Origin: Pseudolysinimonas kribbensis | GTDB taxonomy: Bacteria; Actinomycetota; Actinomycetes; Actinomycetales; Microbacteriaceae | Assembly: GCF_030161895.1 (NCBI RefSeq) | Contig: NZ_BSVB01000001.1 | Location: forward strand, 2,356,001 to 2,420,000 | DNA length: 64,000 bases | Direction: 5' to 3' | Part shown: positions 1 to 9,183 of the stretch, piece by piece | How the letters are laid out: the number at the start of each line of letters is the position of its first letter | How positions within the stretch are numbered: position 1 is the first letter of the stretch | Translations under genes and position numbers: made by a program | Notes under the pieces: model-generated | What the model was told of the DNA's origin: nothing | Databases searched by the model: none | Seen by the model: the letters and a program-made list of their open reading frames with translations, nothing else

Positions 1-218
1 TCGCGGATCGCGTCCTCGAGGCCGATGGTGCGCATGATCTCCATCGAACGCTGCATGATGAAGGCCGCGCGGGGGTGGATGGCGGTGCCGCGATGGCGCT
101 CGACCACCATGGTGGGAACGCCGAAGTGGCCCAGCAGGGCCGCGGTCGTCATCCCGACCAGACTGCCGCCGGCGATCAGGACGGGGACGTCGTGATCTGC
201 TGTCGATGTCGTGCTCAT
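1..218 (-). CDS. FAD-dependent monooxygenase, N-terminal part (runs off the window)
   Basis: Only the first 72 codons are present. The protein opens with a dinucleotide-binding fold: a hydrophobic strand, then GGSLVGM at about residues 17-23 in place of the usual GxGxxG, then an ERHRGTAIHPRA segment typical of the FAD_binding_3 aromatic hydroxylases. Family members use NAD(P)H and O2 to hydroxylate phenolic or other ring compounds in the cytoplasm. The start is the ATG closest to the divergent AraC gene. The AraC regulator transcribed the other way across a 167-base gap is the natural candidate to control it. The substrate cannot be read from this fragment. Confidence 0.75.
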   Translation of the reverse strand, partial: MSTTSTADHDVPVLIAGGSLVGMTTAALLGHFGVPTMVVERHRGTAIHPRAAFIMQRSMEIMRTIGLEDAIR

Positions 219-385
219 GCCTCAGCTCCGTTGCTCGGCCGTGCAGCTCGATGCGCCGCACGCTCACCCGCACCATATGGACGCGCCGCGCCCGCACGCA
301 TCGGCGCAGCGTGCACGCGTCTGTTCGCAGCGCGCAGGATCGCGGCGGCGCGCGCCCCGCACGGCCGCCCCGGTCGGAGGGTGCC

Positions 386-1326
386 GTGAACGAGGTCGAC
401 GTCGTCGAGACGGCGGACGACGCGCCGGGCTGGAACGCGGCGCTCGAGCGCTCCTTCATGCGCTTCGCCGTCGAGTCGCACGGCGACCGGGGCTTCCACG
501 GCAGCTTCCGCGTCCGACGCGCGGGGGCATCGATTTCATCGCCATGGTGACCGATCGGCACGTCTCGCATCGAAGCGCCGAGAGCATCGCCTCCGATGAG
601 CGCGCGGACTTCCTCGTCTGCCTGCAGGTCGACGGCGTCGGCGAGTTCTCGCAGGGATCGCGCACCGCGACCGTGCGACCCGGCGACGTCACGCTGTTCG
701 ACTCGACGGTCCCCGCGTCGGTCGCCAGCAGCGACGGCTACCGGAGCCTCTGCGTACGCCTGCCGCATCAGCTCGTCGGCGTCTCCCGTTCGGCGATGAG
801 CGAGCTCACCGCCATCCGGTTCGCCCCCGACGACGGCCTCACCCCCGCCTTCGGAGCGCTGCTCGCCACCGTCGACCGGGCCTGGGACCGCATCCCGGGG
901 AGGGCCAGGAGCCTGGCGGCCCACAACACGGCGGATCTCCTGACCACGATCTTCCTCACGACGCTGGGCAGGCGGCCGGCCCGTCCCGCCGACGAGACCG
1001 ACCTGGAGCGCATGCTCCGCTACGTCGATCGCCACCTCGCGGACCCCGAGCTGTCGCCCGGGGTGATCGCCGCTGCGCACTACATGTCGCTGCGCCGTGC
1101 CCACGGCATCTTCCACGACGCGGGGCTGACGATCGCCGGTGCGATCCTCCGGCGCCGCCTGGAGCGCTGCCGTGCCGACCTCATCGACGTGGCGGATGCC
1201 GAGGTGCCGGTGGCGAGGATCGGCGTCCGCTGGGGGTTCCGCACGGCGACGCAGTTCGGCCGCGCGTTCCGCACCGGCTTCGGCGAGCCGCCCGCGACCT
1301 ACCGCTCGCGCTTCGGCGCCGAGTAG
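386..1326 (+). CDS. AraC-family transcriptional regulator (frame broken near 526)
   Basis: Regulator of about 313 residues with an N-terminal sensing domain of the AraC_binding_2 type and a C-terminal double helix-turn-helix. The last 100 residues carry the typical AraC pattern, including RIGVRWGFRTATQFGRAF and a closing FGEPPATYR. The GTG start is supported by a GGAGGG ribosome site 5 bases upstream. The reading frame changes within a run of five G near 526; a sixth G joins RRAG to GIDFIAMV and restores one continuous protein. It is divergent from the FAD monooxygenase and probably an activator of it; the inducer is unknown. Confidence 0.8.
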
Positions 1327-1347
1327 CGGGCGAGCCCGCGGGATCGG

Positions 1348-2054
1348 TCAGATCAGGGCGCTGCCGCGGTCGACGTAGAGGTGCTGGCCGGAGATCCCCC
1401 TGTTGTCCAGGAGGAAGCGCGTCGTCTCGACGACATCCTGCATCGTCGCGAGCTTGCCGCCCGGGGTGTGGTTCTCGTAGCCCTCGAGCACCCCGGCGGG
1501 TTTGCCGGCCCAGAACGGACTGTCGCCGATGATGCCGGGATGGATGGCGTTGACGCGCATCGGCGCCAGCTCGAGCGCGAGCGTGTGGGTGAGGCCCATC
1601 ACGCCGCCGTTGATCGTCGACACCGTCGTCGAGCCCGGGTAGGGCAGGTCCTTCGCCCGGCCGCCGAACAGCACGATGCCGGTCGCGTTCGAGGGTCGAG
1701 CCGGTCGAGCAGCGTGTGGATCGTCTCGGTGTAGCCGACGAGCTTGAGCACCACGAGCCGTCGTGCGCGCTCGATCGAGTAGTCGCGGGCGCTGTTCGCG
1801 TCGCGCTCGATCGCCGCGAGCACGAGACCGTGCACCGCTCCCACCGGTCGGAGGGCTTCGGCGATCGTCTCGGGCTCGGAGATGTCGAGGGCGATCCCGC
1901 TCGCGCCGGGCCCGATGCCCGCGGCGATCTCCTCGGTGCGCGTCCGGTCGCGACCGGTGATGATGACCCGGTCGCCGTGGGCGATCACGTCCTTCGCGAT
2001 CTCGAGGCCGATGCCGCTCGTTCCGCCGACGACGATGATGGTCCGGTCGCTCAT
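1348..2054 (-). CDS. Atypical short-chain dehydrogenase/reductase (SDR) (frame broken near 1687)
   Basis: A Rossmann-fold protein of about 235 residues. GGTSGIG at residues 10-16 is the classical SDR cofactor loop, and the C-terminal half reads as an SDR (LALELAPMRVNAIHPG). The catalytic YxxxK is not present: the aligned stretch is VSTIN, so both Tyr and Lys are replaced. It therefore may not be a conventional alcohol/ketone oxidoreductase, or it uses other residues. A single missing C near 1687 splits the frame (LDP to SNATGIVLFGG). It is divergent from the amidohydrolase at 2199, sharing a 144-base promoter region with an inverted repeat. Confidence 0.75.
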
Positions 2055-2078
2055 GGTCCGTCTCTTCCGGAAGTTGTA

Positions 2079-2096
2079 CTGGACACCTGTGTTCAG
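2079..2096. promoter_or_regulatory. Imperfect palindrome in divergent promoter region
   Basis: CTGGACACCTGTGTTCAG is palindromic at 14 of 18 positions (CTGrACAC, two bases, GTGTyCAG). It lies between the divergent SDR and amidohydrolase genes, where a regulator could control both. The octamer GTGTTCAG is also the arm of the inverted repeat at 15509-15529. Which protein binds it is unknown. Confidence 0.4.
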
Positions 2097-2198
2097 TGTT
2101 GCTTAACTAAAGCACAGTCGACCCGATCGGGGAAAGTCACGCCGCGCGATGGCGCGCGGCCCCGGAGCCGACCGCGAATCAAGGAGGATGAGCACCCC

Positions 2199-3616
2199 AT
2201 GACCGTTCCCCAGGCTGGCCGACCCGTCGTATTCCGAGGCGGCATCGTGCTGACGATGGACGACGCGCACACCATCGTGCCGGGCGGCGACGTGCTCGTC
2301 GTCGACGGCCGGATCGCCGAGGTCGGCACCGCGTTGACCGTGCCCGACGGCACCCACGAGATCGACGCATCCGGCGGCATCGTCATGCCCGGCATGGTCG
2401 ACACCCACCGCCACATGTGGCAGACCGCGATGCGCGCCTACGGGGCCGACTGGACGCTCACCCAGTACTTCGTCTGGTACTACCTGCAGTACGGCAAGCT
2501 CTTCCGGCCCGAGGACTACGTCGCCGGCAACCTGATCTCCGCGCTCGACGCCATCGAGTCGGGCACGACCACGAGCGTGGACTGGTCGCATGGTCTGCGC
2601 ACGCCCGAGCACGGCTGGGCGGCGTACGAGGCGCTCGCGACCTCGCCGGGACGATACGTCTTCGCCTACGGCAACATCCACGCCGCGCCCTGGGAGTGGA
2701 CCGCGGACCCCGAGGTGCGCAAGATCCTCGAGGCGTCGCGTGACGACGCCCGGATGTACGGCACCCAGATCGCGTTCGACGTCTCCGACCAGGACGAGAA
2801 CTTCCCCGAGCTCGCGGCGTATCGGGCCGCCAAGGAGCTGGGGCTGCGGGTCACCACCCACGCCGGCGTGTGGGGTGCCACCAACGACTGGGGCATCAAG
2901 AACGCCTACGACGCGGGGGTGATGGAGGAGGGCTTCACCTACGTGCACGCCGCCTCGCTCTCCGCGGAGTCGTACCAGAAGATCGCGGCGACCGGCGGCA
3001 ACGTCTCGCTCGCCACCGAGTCGGAGGACACCTGCGGCCAGGGCTATCCGCCGCTGCACCAGCTGCGCAAGTACGGCATCCCGACCTCCTCTCGGTCGAC
3101 ACGAGCGTCTGGGAGAGCGCCGACCTGTTCTCGCAGATGCGTGCGACCGTCAACGCCGATCGCGCCCTCGAGCACTACCTCGCGCATCAACTGGAGCCGG
3201 CCGAGACGGTGACCCACGTCAAGCTGCGCGTCGAGGACGTGGTGCACATGGCCACCCGCGGCGGGGCGCACGCGATCGGCAAGGACGACGAGATCGGCTC
3301 GCTCGAGAAGGGCAAGCTGGCGGATGTCGTGCTCCTGAAGAACGACGACTCGCCCACCTGGGCGCCGCTCATCAATCCGTACGGCCAGATCGTCTACCAG
3401 GCTCAGCGCGGTGACGTGCACACGGTGCTGGTCGGCGGCGAGGTCGTGAAGTCCGAGGGCAAGCTCGTCGCCGGCGATCTGAAGGGCGTCAAGGCGAAGC
3501 TCGAGAGCACGGTCGCGTACCTCGAGCGCGAGGTGGGCGACGACTGGATCTCGGGGCAGTTCCCGGAGATCCCCGAGGCCGAGGTGCTCTACAACCCCTA
3601 CCAGTACAAGAAGTAG
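2199..3616 (+). CDS. Amidohydrolase, chlorohydrolase/deaminase-like (frame broken near 3092)
   Basis: Metal-dependent hydrolase of about 472 residues in the ATZ/TRZ-like subgroup of the amidohydrolase superfamily, which removes amino or halogen groups from N-heterocycles. Metal ligands visible are HxH in DTHRHMW (near residue 68), a His in THAGVW (near 221), a His in YVHAAS (near 250) and an Asp in LSVDTS (near 301). The N- and C-terminal segments form the usual small beta domain (GGIVMPGMVDTH; ADVVLLKND). Start ATG follows AAGGAGG by 11 bases. One missing C near 3092 breaks the frame between PTS and LSVDTS. Substrate unknown; hydrolysis of a cyclic or aryl nitrogen compound would suit the neighbourhood. 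Confidence 0.8.
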
Positions 3617-3630
3617 GCGGCGCCGGAAGC

Positions 3631-3655
3631 GGGGCCGGCAGACGACGCCGGCTCC
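3631..3655. terminator. Hairpin terminator after amidohydrolase
   Basis: GGGGCCGGC and GCCGGCTCC form a 9-bp stem (one G-T pair) around a 7-base loop, 14 bases after the stop codon. No T-run follows. It lies between converging genes and could serve both. Confidence 0.5.
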
Positions 3656-3713
3656 GGCCCCCGGGCACCGTCAGGTCGCCCGAGGGTACTCCGGTTGGCG
3701 TCGCTCGGATGCG

Positions 3714-3878
3714 CTACAGGCCGCGACTGCCCTTGATGGCGAAGTACACGATGATGCCGATGACGATCACGGCGAGGATCAGCCCCGGCACGGCGAGCCA
3801 GCTCAGATCGGGAAAGGTTCCCGTGTCGTGGCAGGGGCCCGTGGTGGCGCAGGAAGTCGGAACCGTCTCGACGTTCAC
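3714..3878 (-). CDS. Small single-pass membrane protein (54 aa)
   Basis: A short reading frame with one convincing transmembrane helix (LAVPGLILAVIVIGIIVYF), followed by a positively charged end (KGSRGL), so probably N-out, C-in. The N-terminal 25 residues are polar with two Cys (SCATTGPCHDTG). GTG start with a purine-rich GGGAGCAAGG just upstream. Function unknown. It fills an otherwise empty 390-base stretch; nothing else is visible there beyond the hairpin at 3631. Confidence 0.55.
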   Translation of the reverse strand: MNVETVPTSCATTGPCHDTGTFPDLSWLAVPGLILAVIVIGIIVYFAIKGSRGL

Positions 3879-4009
3879 CCTTGCTCCCGGGTTGATCCTC
3901 GAACCCTAGGCCGGCCCTACTCCGTGGCTGCAGTCCACTTTCGTGCTGAGAGGTAGTCGCCATCCATCCACAGCCGCGGCCATCGACGCCGGGAGCGCGG
4001 CTGCAGGCA

Positions 4010-5341
4010 TCAGTACTCGTTCGCGATGACGAGCTCCTGTGCCGGGAACCGCGTCAGGATCTCGGTGCCGTACTCGGTCACCACGACCTCCTCCTCGATC
4101 CGCGCCGCCGACATCCCGTCCGAGGCGGGACAGTAGGTCTCCATCGCGAACACCATGCCCGGCCGGATCTCGACCGGGTCCTTCAGCGAGTTGAGCCGCG
4201 AGATGATCGGTCGCTCGTGCAGGCCGAGACCCAGGCCGTGCGCGAACTGCAGACCGAAGGCGGCGAGCTCGCTGTCGAACCCGAACTCCTCGGCACGCGG
4301 CAGCACGCTCGCGACCTGGTCGGACCCGACACCCGGCCGGATCGCGTCGAGCGCGGCATCCATCCACTCCCGCGCCTGCTTGTAGGCGTCGCGCTGCGAC
4401 TCCGTCGCCCAGCCGACCCCGAAGGTGCGGTAGTAGCAGGTGCGGTAACCGTTGAACGAGTGGATGATGTCGAAGAACGCCTGATCGCCGGGCCGGATGA
4501 TGCGGTCGGTGAAGTTGTGCGGGTGCGGGTTGCAGCGCTCGCCCGAGATCGAGTTGACGGCCTCCACCTGATCGCTGCCGTACTCGTACAGGCGTGCGTT
4601 GGCCAGCGCCACGATCTCGTTCTCGCGCACCCCGGGTCGCAGCGCGTCGACGATGTCCTGATAGACGCCGTCGACCATCGCGGCGGCCTGGTTGAGCAGC
4701 ATGATCTCGTCCTGGTTCTTGATGACCCGCGCGTCGAGCATCGATTGCTGCGCGTCCGCGACCCGGAGACCCTGGCGCTGCATCTCGAACAGGAACGTCG
4801 GCTCGACGAGATCCAGGCCGACGGGGGCGTCGGCGAGGCCGTTCGCGCCCAGCAGCGACTTGATCTCGGCGACGGCGTCGACCATCAGATCGGAGCCCCC
4901 GGTCGGGTCCACCGCGCCCTTGAAGCCGAGGAAGCCCGCCCGGTAGTTCTCCTCCGGCACCCAGTCGGAGTAGAGCTTGTGGTGCTTCACCGCCGACCCG
5001 AAGTCCCACAGGATCGGGTCCTGGCCGCGCATCAGCAGCGCGTAGCGGATCATCTTGTCGCCGAGCGCCCCGCCGATCCAGGTCTGCGTCGTGTACCGGA
5101 TGTTGTAGAAGTCGAAGAGCAGGAAGGCCCCGCACTCGCTCGCCTCCAGCGCCGCCTTCGCGCGGTCGAGGCGATAGCGCCGGAGCCGGTCGAAGTCGAC
5201 GCGGTGCTCGTAGTCGACGCCGGCCTGTCCCGGCGCGCCGAGCGGCCGGATGCCGGCGGGTCGCTGCGATGGTCGCTCGAAGAGCCGGCTGGGCTTGTAC
5301 CGGTGGCCGTGCTCGGCGCCGGTTCCGTGGTCGGGGCTCAT
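4010..5341 (-). CDS. M24-fold peptidase/creatinase-like protein
   Basis: A 443-residue protein with the pita-bread fold shared by Xaa-Pro peptidases, creatinase and DMSP lyase DddP. Recognisable are an N-terminal creatinase-type domain (to about residue 190), HPHNFTDR, GLGLHERPIIS, METYCPASDGMSAARIEEEV. In metallo-M24 enzymes two Asp sit around the GY..D..RTF motif; here the line reads FFDIIHSFNGYRTCYYRTF, so the second Asp position is Cys. The His and the two Glu remain. A non-peptidase role (hydrolysis or lyase on a small nitrogen or sulfur compound) is as likely as peptidase. The ATGATG start overlaps the stop of the upstream dehydrogenase; the second ATG has the better spacing to GGAGG. 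Confidence 0.7.
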   Translation of the reverse strand: MSPDHGTGAEHGHRYKPSRLFERPSQRPAGIRPLGAPGQAGVDYEHRVDFDRLRRYRLDRAKAALEASECGAFLLFDFYNIRYTTQTWIGGALGDKMIRYALLMRGQDPILWDFGSAVKHHKLYSDWVPEENYRAGFLGFKGAVDPTGGSDLMVDAVAEIKSLLGANGLADAPVGLDLVEPTFLFEMQRQGLRVADAQQSMLDARVIKNQDEIMLLNQAAAMVDGVYQDIVDALRPGVRENEIVALANARLYEYGSDQVEAVNSISGERCNPHPHNFTDRIIRPGDQAFFDIIHSFNGYRTCYYRTFGVGWATESQRDAYKQAREWMDAALDAIRPGVGSDQVASVLPRAEEFGFDSELAAFGLQFAHGLGLGLHERPIISRLNSLKDPVEIRPGMVFAMETYCPASDGMSAARIEEEVVVTEYGTEILTRFPAQELVIANEY

Positions 5342-6282
5342 CATTCCTCCGGGGCGAGTCCGTCGTCGACCGGCACGTTCTCCGACTCGATCGACATGCC
5401 CGAGTGCTTGGCCCACGTCATGATGAGCGAGGAGAAGTCCTGCTCCGTGTTGCCGTCGCCGACCTCGCTCGCGACGACCTGGCGGGTCGCCGAGGTGACC
5501 GGCATCACGACGCCGAGGTCGTGCGCGGCGGCGAGGCCGAGGTCGAGGTCCTTGCAGAGCAGGACGTTGGTGAAGGTCGCCGCGAAGTCGAGGTTGACCA
5601 GCGCCGGCGACTTGTACCGGGTGAACGCGGATCCCATGACGGAGTCGTTGAAGAAGCTCAGGAAGTCGCTGCGCCTCACGCCCGCCTTCTCGGCCAGCAG
5701 CGTGATCTCGATGAGGTTCTGGATGACGACGCCGAGCATCACGTTGTGCGCGATCTTCACGATGCGGGCGAGTTCGCCCTCGCCGACGTAGGTGACGCCG
5801 CGGCCCCAGGTCTGCAGCACGGGTTCCACCTCTTCGAACACCGCGCGCGGTCCCGAGACGGCCACCGTCAGCTTGCCCGCGGCGATGACCTTCGGATTGC
5901 CCGAGACCGGGGTCGCCAGGAAGCCGACCCCGCGTTCCTCGGCCGCCGCGCGGACGCGCTTGCTGGTCTCGGTGTCGACGGTCGAGGAGTCGCCGATGAT
6001 CCGCGGCGTGGTCGCCGGGTCGGTGAGCAGTCCGCGCTCGCCGAGCATGACCTGTTCGAGGTCGGCGCCGGTCGACACCATGCTGAAGACGATGTCGCGC
6101 CCGGCCAGATCGATCGGGTGGTCGACGATCGTGGCCCCGGACGCGGCCAGCGGCTCGGCCTTCGCCTTCGTGCGGTTGTAGACCGCGACGTCGTAGCCGG
6201 CGCGGAGCAGGCGCTGGGCGAGCTGCAGGCCCATCCGGCCCGCGCCGATCCAGCCGATGGTGGGCAGGGAGCTGTCGGTCAT
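5341..6282 (-). CDS. NAD(P)-binding beta-hydroxyacid dehydrogenase (HIBADH family)
   Basis: A 313-residue oxidoreductase of the 3-hydroxyisobutyrate / tartronate semialdehyde reductase family. The N-terminal GWIGAGRMG is the cofactor loop, VAVYNRTKAK follows with the NADP-type Arg, and the catalytic Lys is in ARIVKIAHNVML near residue 171. The substrate-binding motif usually reading GP.SGG is TPVSGNP here. Of two in-frame ATGs the inner one is chosen because GGAAGG is about 10 bases upstream. First gene after the LacI-type operator at 6310, and translationally coupled to the M24 gene, so the two form a LacI-controlled unit. Confidence 0.8.
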   Translation of the reverse strand: MTDSSLPTIGWIGAGRMGLQLAQRLLRAGYDVAVYNRTKAKAEPLAASGATIVDHPIDLAGRDIVFSMVSTGADLEQVMLGERGLLTDPATTPRIIGDSSTVDTETSKRVRAAAEERGVGFLATPVSGNPKVIAAGKLTVAVSGPRAVFEEVEPVLQTWGRGVTYVGEGELARIVKIAHNVMLGVVIQNLIEITLLAEKAGVRRSDFLSFFNDSVMGSAFTRYKSPALVNLDFAATFTNVLLCKDLDLGLAAAHDLGVVMPVTSATRQVVASEVGDGNTEQDFSSLIMTWAKHSGMSIESENVPVDDGLAPEE

Positions 6283-6309
6283 GTGGTGTGTCATCCTTCC
6301 GGGATTCTA

Positions 6310-6323
6310 TGCAATCGGTTGTA
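6310..6323. promoter_or_regulatory. LacI-family operator 1
   Basis: TGCAATCGGTTGTA, an imperfect palindrome around a central CG as in LacI/PurR/CcpA-family operators. It lies 27 bases upstream of the start codon of the HIBADH-family gene. It matches two other sites at 13325 and 15480. Confidence 0.65.
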
Positions 6324-6361
6324 TCGGCGGGCGTGCCGAGCGGCCGGCCGATCGGCCACGT

Positions 6362-6832
6362 TCAGTCGGCGGGCACCGCGGCGACGGCCTGGATCTCCAG
6401 ACGCAGTCGGGGATCGGTCGCGAGGCGGGTGATCTGCACGGTCGTGCTCGTCGGGATGTGCCCGCCGAACCACTCGCCCTGCACGCGGTTCACGACATCC
6501 TGGTCCTCGTCGATGTTCGTGAAGAACCGGGTGAGCCCCACGACGTCGGAGCGCTGCGCCCCGGCGGCGCGCAGCGCGTGATCGAGATTGTCGAAGAGGA
6601 TCTGCACCTGGCCGTCGATGTCGGCCGGCACGGCGTCGATGACCGACGCGACGTGCGGATGGTCGTGATACACCGGCGCGCCCGTGACGCCGCTGATGAA
6701 GACCAGGCGCGCGTTCGAGACGGTGCGGATCGCCGGCACGAAGGGGCTGCGGATGGCCTCGTCGTAGCCCTCGTGGTGCAGGATCTCGGAGGCGCCGCTG
6801 GCCACCTTCCGGGGTTCGGGGATGGAGGTCAT
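6362..6832 (-). CDS. Rid (YjgF/YER057c/UK114) family protein lacking the catalytic Arg
   Basis: Single Rid domain of 156 residues (ISGVTG, then a helix, then VVGLTRFFTNI, then LRLEIQAVAAV). Archetypal RidA hydrolyses reactive enamines/imines with an Arg in the sequence PARSC; the aligned stretch here is PTSTT, so the Arg is Ser. It belongs to one of the non-archetypal Rid groups with unproven chemistry. The start ATG overlaps the stop of the preceding amidohydrolase, so it is co-translated with the importer operon. It is last before the internal operator at 6310. Confidence 0.8.
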   Translation of the reverse strand: MTSIPEPRKVASGASEILHHEGYDEAIRSPFVPAIRTVSNARLVFISGVTGAPVYHDHPHVASVIDAVPADIDGQVQILFDNLDHALRAAGAQRSDVVGLTRFFTNIDEDQDVVNRVQGEWFGGHIPTSTTVQITRLATDPRLRLEIQAVAAVPAD

Positions 6833-8472
6833 GCCGATGTTCCTTCCGTCAGCCGGCCGGCCGACCACGTGATGCGGCCGCCCATGATGGTGAGCTCGCT
6901 GCGGATGCCGGCGAGGTCGTCGTCCGCGCACGAGAACGGGTCGTCGGTGGGCACCATGAGGTCCGCGTCGAAGCCCGGCAGCAGCCGGCCGCGGTGATCG
7001 TCGTCGCCGGTGAACCACACGGCGTCGGCGCTGTACGCCCGAAGCGCCTCGTCACGGCTCATCAGGTGCCGCGCGGCCCGCACGCCCGCGCCGTCGACGG
7101 ACCGGCCGGTGACGAACCAGGCGATCGAGGCCCACGGCGAGAACCAGTTCGCGCGCGTCGCGTCGCTGCCGGCCCCGATCGGGATCCCGCGCGCTCGCAG
7201 GTCCGCGACCGGCTGCGCGTCGGCGGCGGCCCGCTCACCCCACCGTTCGACGTAGTCGCCGCCCTTGAGCACGTGCCGGTTCTGCACGAGCACACCGAGG
7301 CCGAGGGCCGCGATCCGGTCGAGGTTGGCGGGGCTCGCCGCGTCGGCGTGCACGATCGACCACCGCCGCCCGCGGATGCCGCCGGTCTCCGCCTCGACCT
7401 CTTCCCACGCGTCGAGCACGCGGCCGACGGTCTCGTCGAGCACGGCGTGCATCGACATGCGCCAACCGCGCTGCGCACACAGCCGACTGATCTCCCGCAG
7501 TTCGGCGACCGCCGCGTCATCGACCTGGACCTCGTCCAAGCCCTCGAGGTCGTGGCATCCGAGGTGCACCACCTCGCCCACCCCCGAGACGGCGAGCACG
7601 TCGTCGCCGAAGTCGTGCTGCTGGTGCTCGGTGTAGGCCGAGAAGTCGGCGAGCTCCCCACCGCGGGTCCAGGCCGAGATGAAGAGCCGGAAGCGCAGCG
7701 GGAGGTCGCCGGAGCGCCAGAGGTCGAAGAGGGCGTCGTAGTCGGACGGGCGTACCAGCAGGCCGCCGCCGTCGTTCACGCCGGTGAGCCCGTGGCTCGC
7801 GAACTCCTGCGCCATCGCGCGCGTGCCGACGACCGCCTGGTCGTGATCGACCGCGAGGGCGAGGCCGGTCGGTACCGCGAAGGCCCCCGTGCCGTACAGC
7901 ACGCCGGTGGGTGCGCCGTCGGTGCCGCGCTCGAGCCGGCCGCGCGCCGGGTCCGCGGTGCCCGCGTCCGACCAGCCGCACGCGGCGAGACCGGCCGTGT
8001 TCAGGATGCCGACGTCGTAGGTCTCCTGCACGTAGACCGGATGCCGGGGCGCCGCGGCCGTGAGCTCCTGCGACGTGGGCAGGCGGCGCTCGGCGAGCTG
8101 TCGCCGACTCCACCCGCCGATCACCGGGATCCAGGCCCCGTCCGGCAGCTGCGCGGCACGCGCCCGGATCATGTCGAGACCCTCGCCGATGCTGCGCACG
8201 TCGTCCCAGCGCACCGAGACCGACCAGCCGGCGCCGGCGCGCATCGCGTGGATGTGCGAGTCGACCAGACCCGGAAGCACCCGCCGTCCGTCGAGGTCGA
8301 CGACCCGGGTCGCGTGCGGGGCGTACGACGCGAGGTCGGCATCCGAACCGGTCGCGAGCACCCGGCCCCCGGAGATCGCGAGCGACTGCACCTCGGCGGG
8401 GCCGTCACCCGCCTGGGCGAGGGTCGTGATCCGCCCGCCGCGCAGCAGCAGGTCGACAGCCGGTCCGGTCAC
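6829..8472 (-). CDS. Amidohydrolase family 3 protein (YtcJ-like)
   Basis: A 547-residue Amidohydro_3 enzyme. Visible are the small beta domain, the metal motif DSHIHAM near residue 72, a YVQETYDV segment where the bridging ligand region lies, the later ligands MSMHAV and WSIVHAD, and GAGSDAT near the C-terminal catalytic Asp. Relatives hydrolyse N-acyl or other C-N bonds of uncertain identity. GTG start one base after the livF stop. Encoded in the Liv importer operon, so it probably acts on the imported compound in the cytoplasm. Confidence 0.8.
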   Translation of the reverse strand: MTGPAVDLLLRGGRITTLAQAGDGPAEVQSLAISGGRVLATGSDADLASYAPHATRVVDLDGRRVLPGLVDSHIHAMRAGAGWSVSVRWDDVRSIGEGLDMIRARAAQLPDGAWIPVIGGWSRRQLAERRLPTSQELTAAAPRHPVYVQETYDVGILNTAGLAACGWSDAGTADPARGRLERGTDGAPTGVLYGTGAFAVPTGLALAVDHDQAVVGTRAMAQEFASHGLTGVNDGGGLLVRPSDYDALFDLWRSGDLPLRFRLFISAWTRGGELADFSAYTEHQQHDFGDDVLAVSGVGEVVHLGCHDLEGLDEVQVDDAAVAELREISRLCAQRGWRMSMHAVLDETVGRVLDAWEEVEAETGGIRGRRWSIVHADAASPANLDRIAALGLGVLVQNRHVLKGGDYVERWGERAAADAQPVADLRARGIPIGAGSDATRANWFSPWASIAWFVTGRSVDGAGVRAARHLMSRDEALRAYSADAVWFTGDDDHRGRLLPGFDADLMVPTDDPFSCADDDLAGIRSELTIMGGRITWSAGRLTEGTSA

Positions 8473-8473
8473 G

Positions 8474-9183
8474 TCAGACGCCGAGGTACTGCTCGAGGCG
8501 CACCGTGTCGTCGCGCAACTCGGCGGGGGAGCCGGTCCAGGGCACCTCGCCGTCCTCGATGATCACGATGCGGTCCGCCATCTCGAGTGCCAGGTCGACG
8601 TTCTGCTCGGCGATGAGCACCGACAGGCCCGTGCCCCGCAGGCCGCGATCCGGTCCTGGATGACGTCGAGCACGCTCGGGGCGAGCCCCTCGCTCGGCTC
8701 GTCCATCACCAGCAGCGACGGGTTGGTCATGAGGGCGCGCCCGATCGCGAGCATCTGCTGCTCGCCGCCGGAGAGCGACTTGGCGTAGGAGCGCTGGCGC
8801 TCGGCCAGGCGCGGGAAGAAGTCGAAGACGCTCTCGAGCGTCCACGGCTCGCCGGTGGTCGAGGTCCGCTTGCGGACCGCGGTGAGGTTCTCGACCACGG
8901 TGAGCGACCCGAACACGCGTCGCCCCTGGGGCACGATCGCGATGCCCGCCCGGTTGATCTGGAAGCTGGATCGCTTGGTGATGTCGGCTCCGTCGTAGGA
9001 GATCGTCCCCGCGGTGACGACCGGCGGACGCAGACCGCAGATCGTGCGCACGAGCGTCGTCTTGCCCATGCCGTTGCGGCCGAGCAGCGCCACGGTCTCG
9101 TCACCGGCCACCGTCAGATCGACGCCGTGCAGCACCCGGGCGCCCGCGTAGCCGGCATGCAGGCCGGTGACGTCGAGGGTCAT
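8474..9183 (-). CDS. livF: Branched-chain-type ABC importer ATPase LivF (frame broken near 8641)
   Basis: Second ATPase of the HAAT (Liv) importer, about 236 residues. Walker A GRNGMGKTT, signature LSGGEQQML, Walker B LLVMDEPSEG and the switch region LIAEQNVDLAL are all present. A missing C near 8641 breaks the frame between DRIAA and LRGTGLSV. The start ATG overlaps the livG stop. With LivG it powers the LivHM pore at the cytoplasmic membrane. Confidence 0.9.

Noticed and set aside
4217..5791. Long plus-strand open frames opposite the M24 and HIBADH genes
   Set aside because: Shadow frames; the minus strand carries recognisable families throughout.
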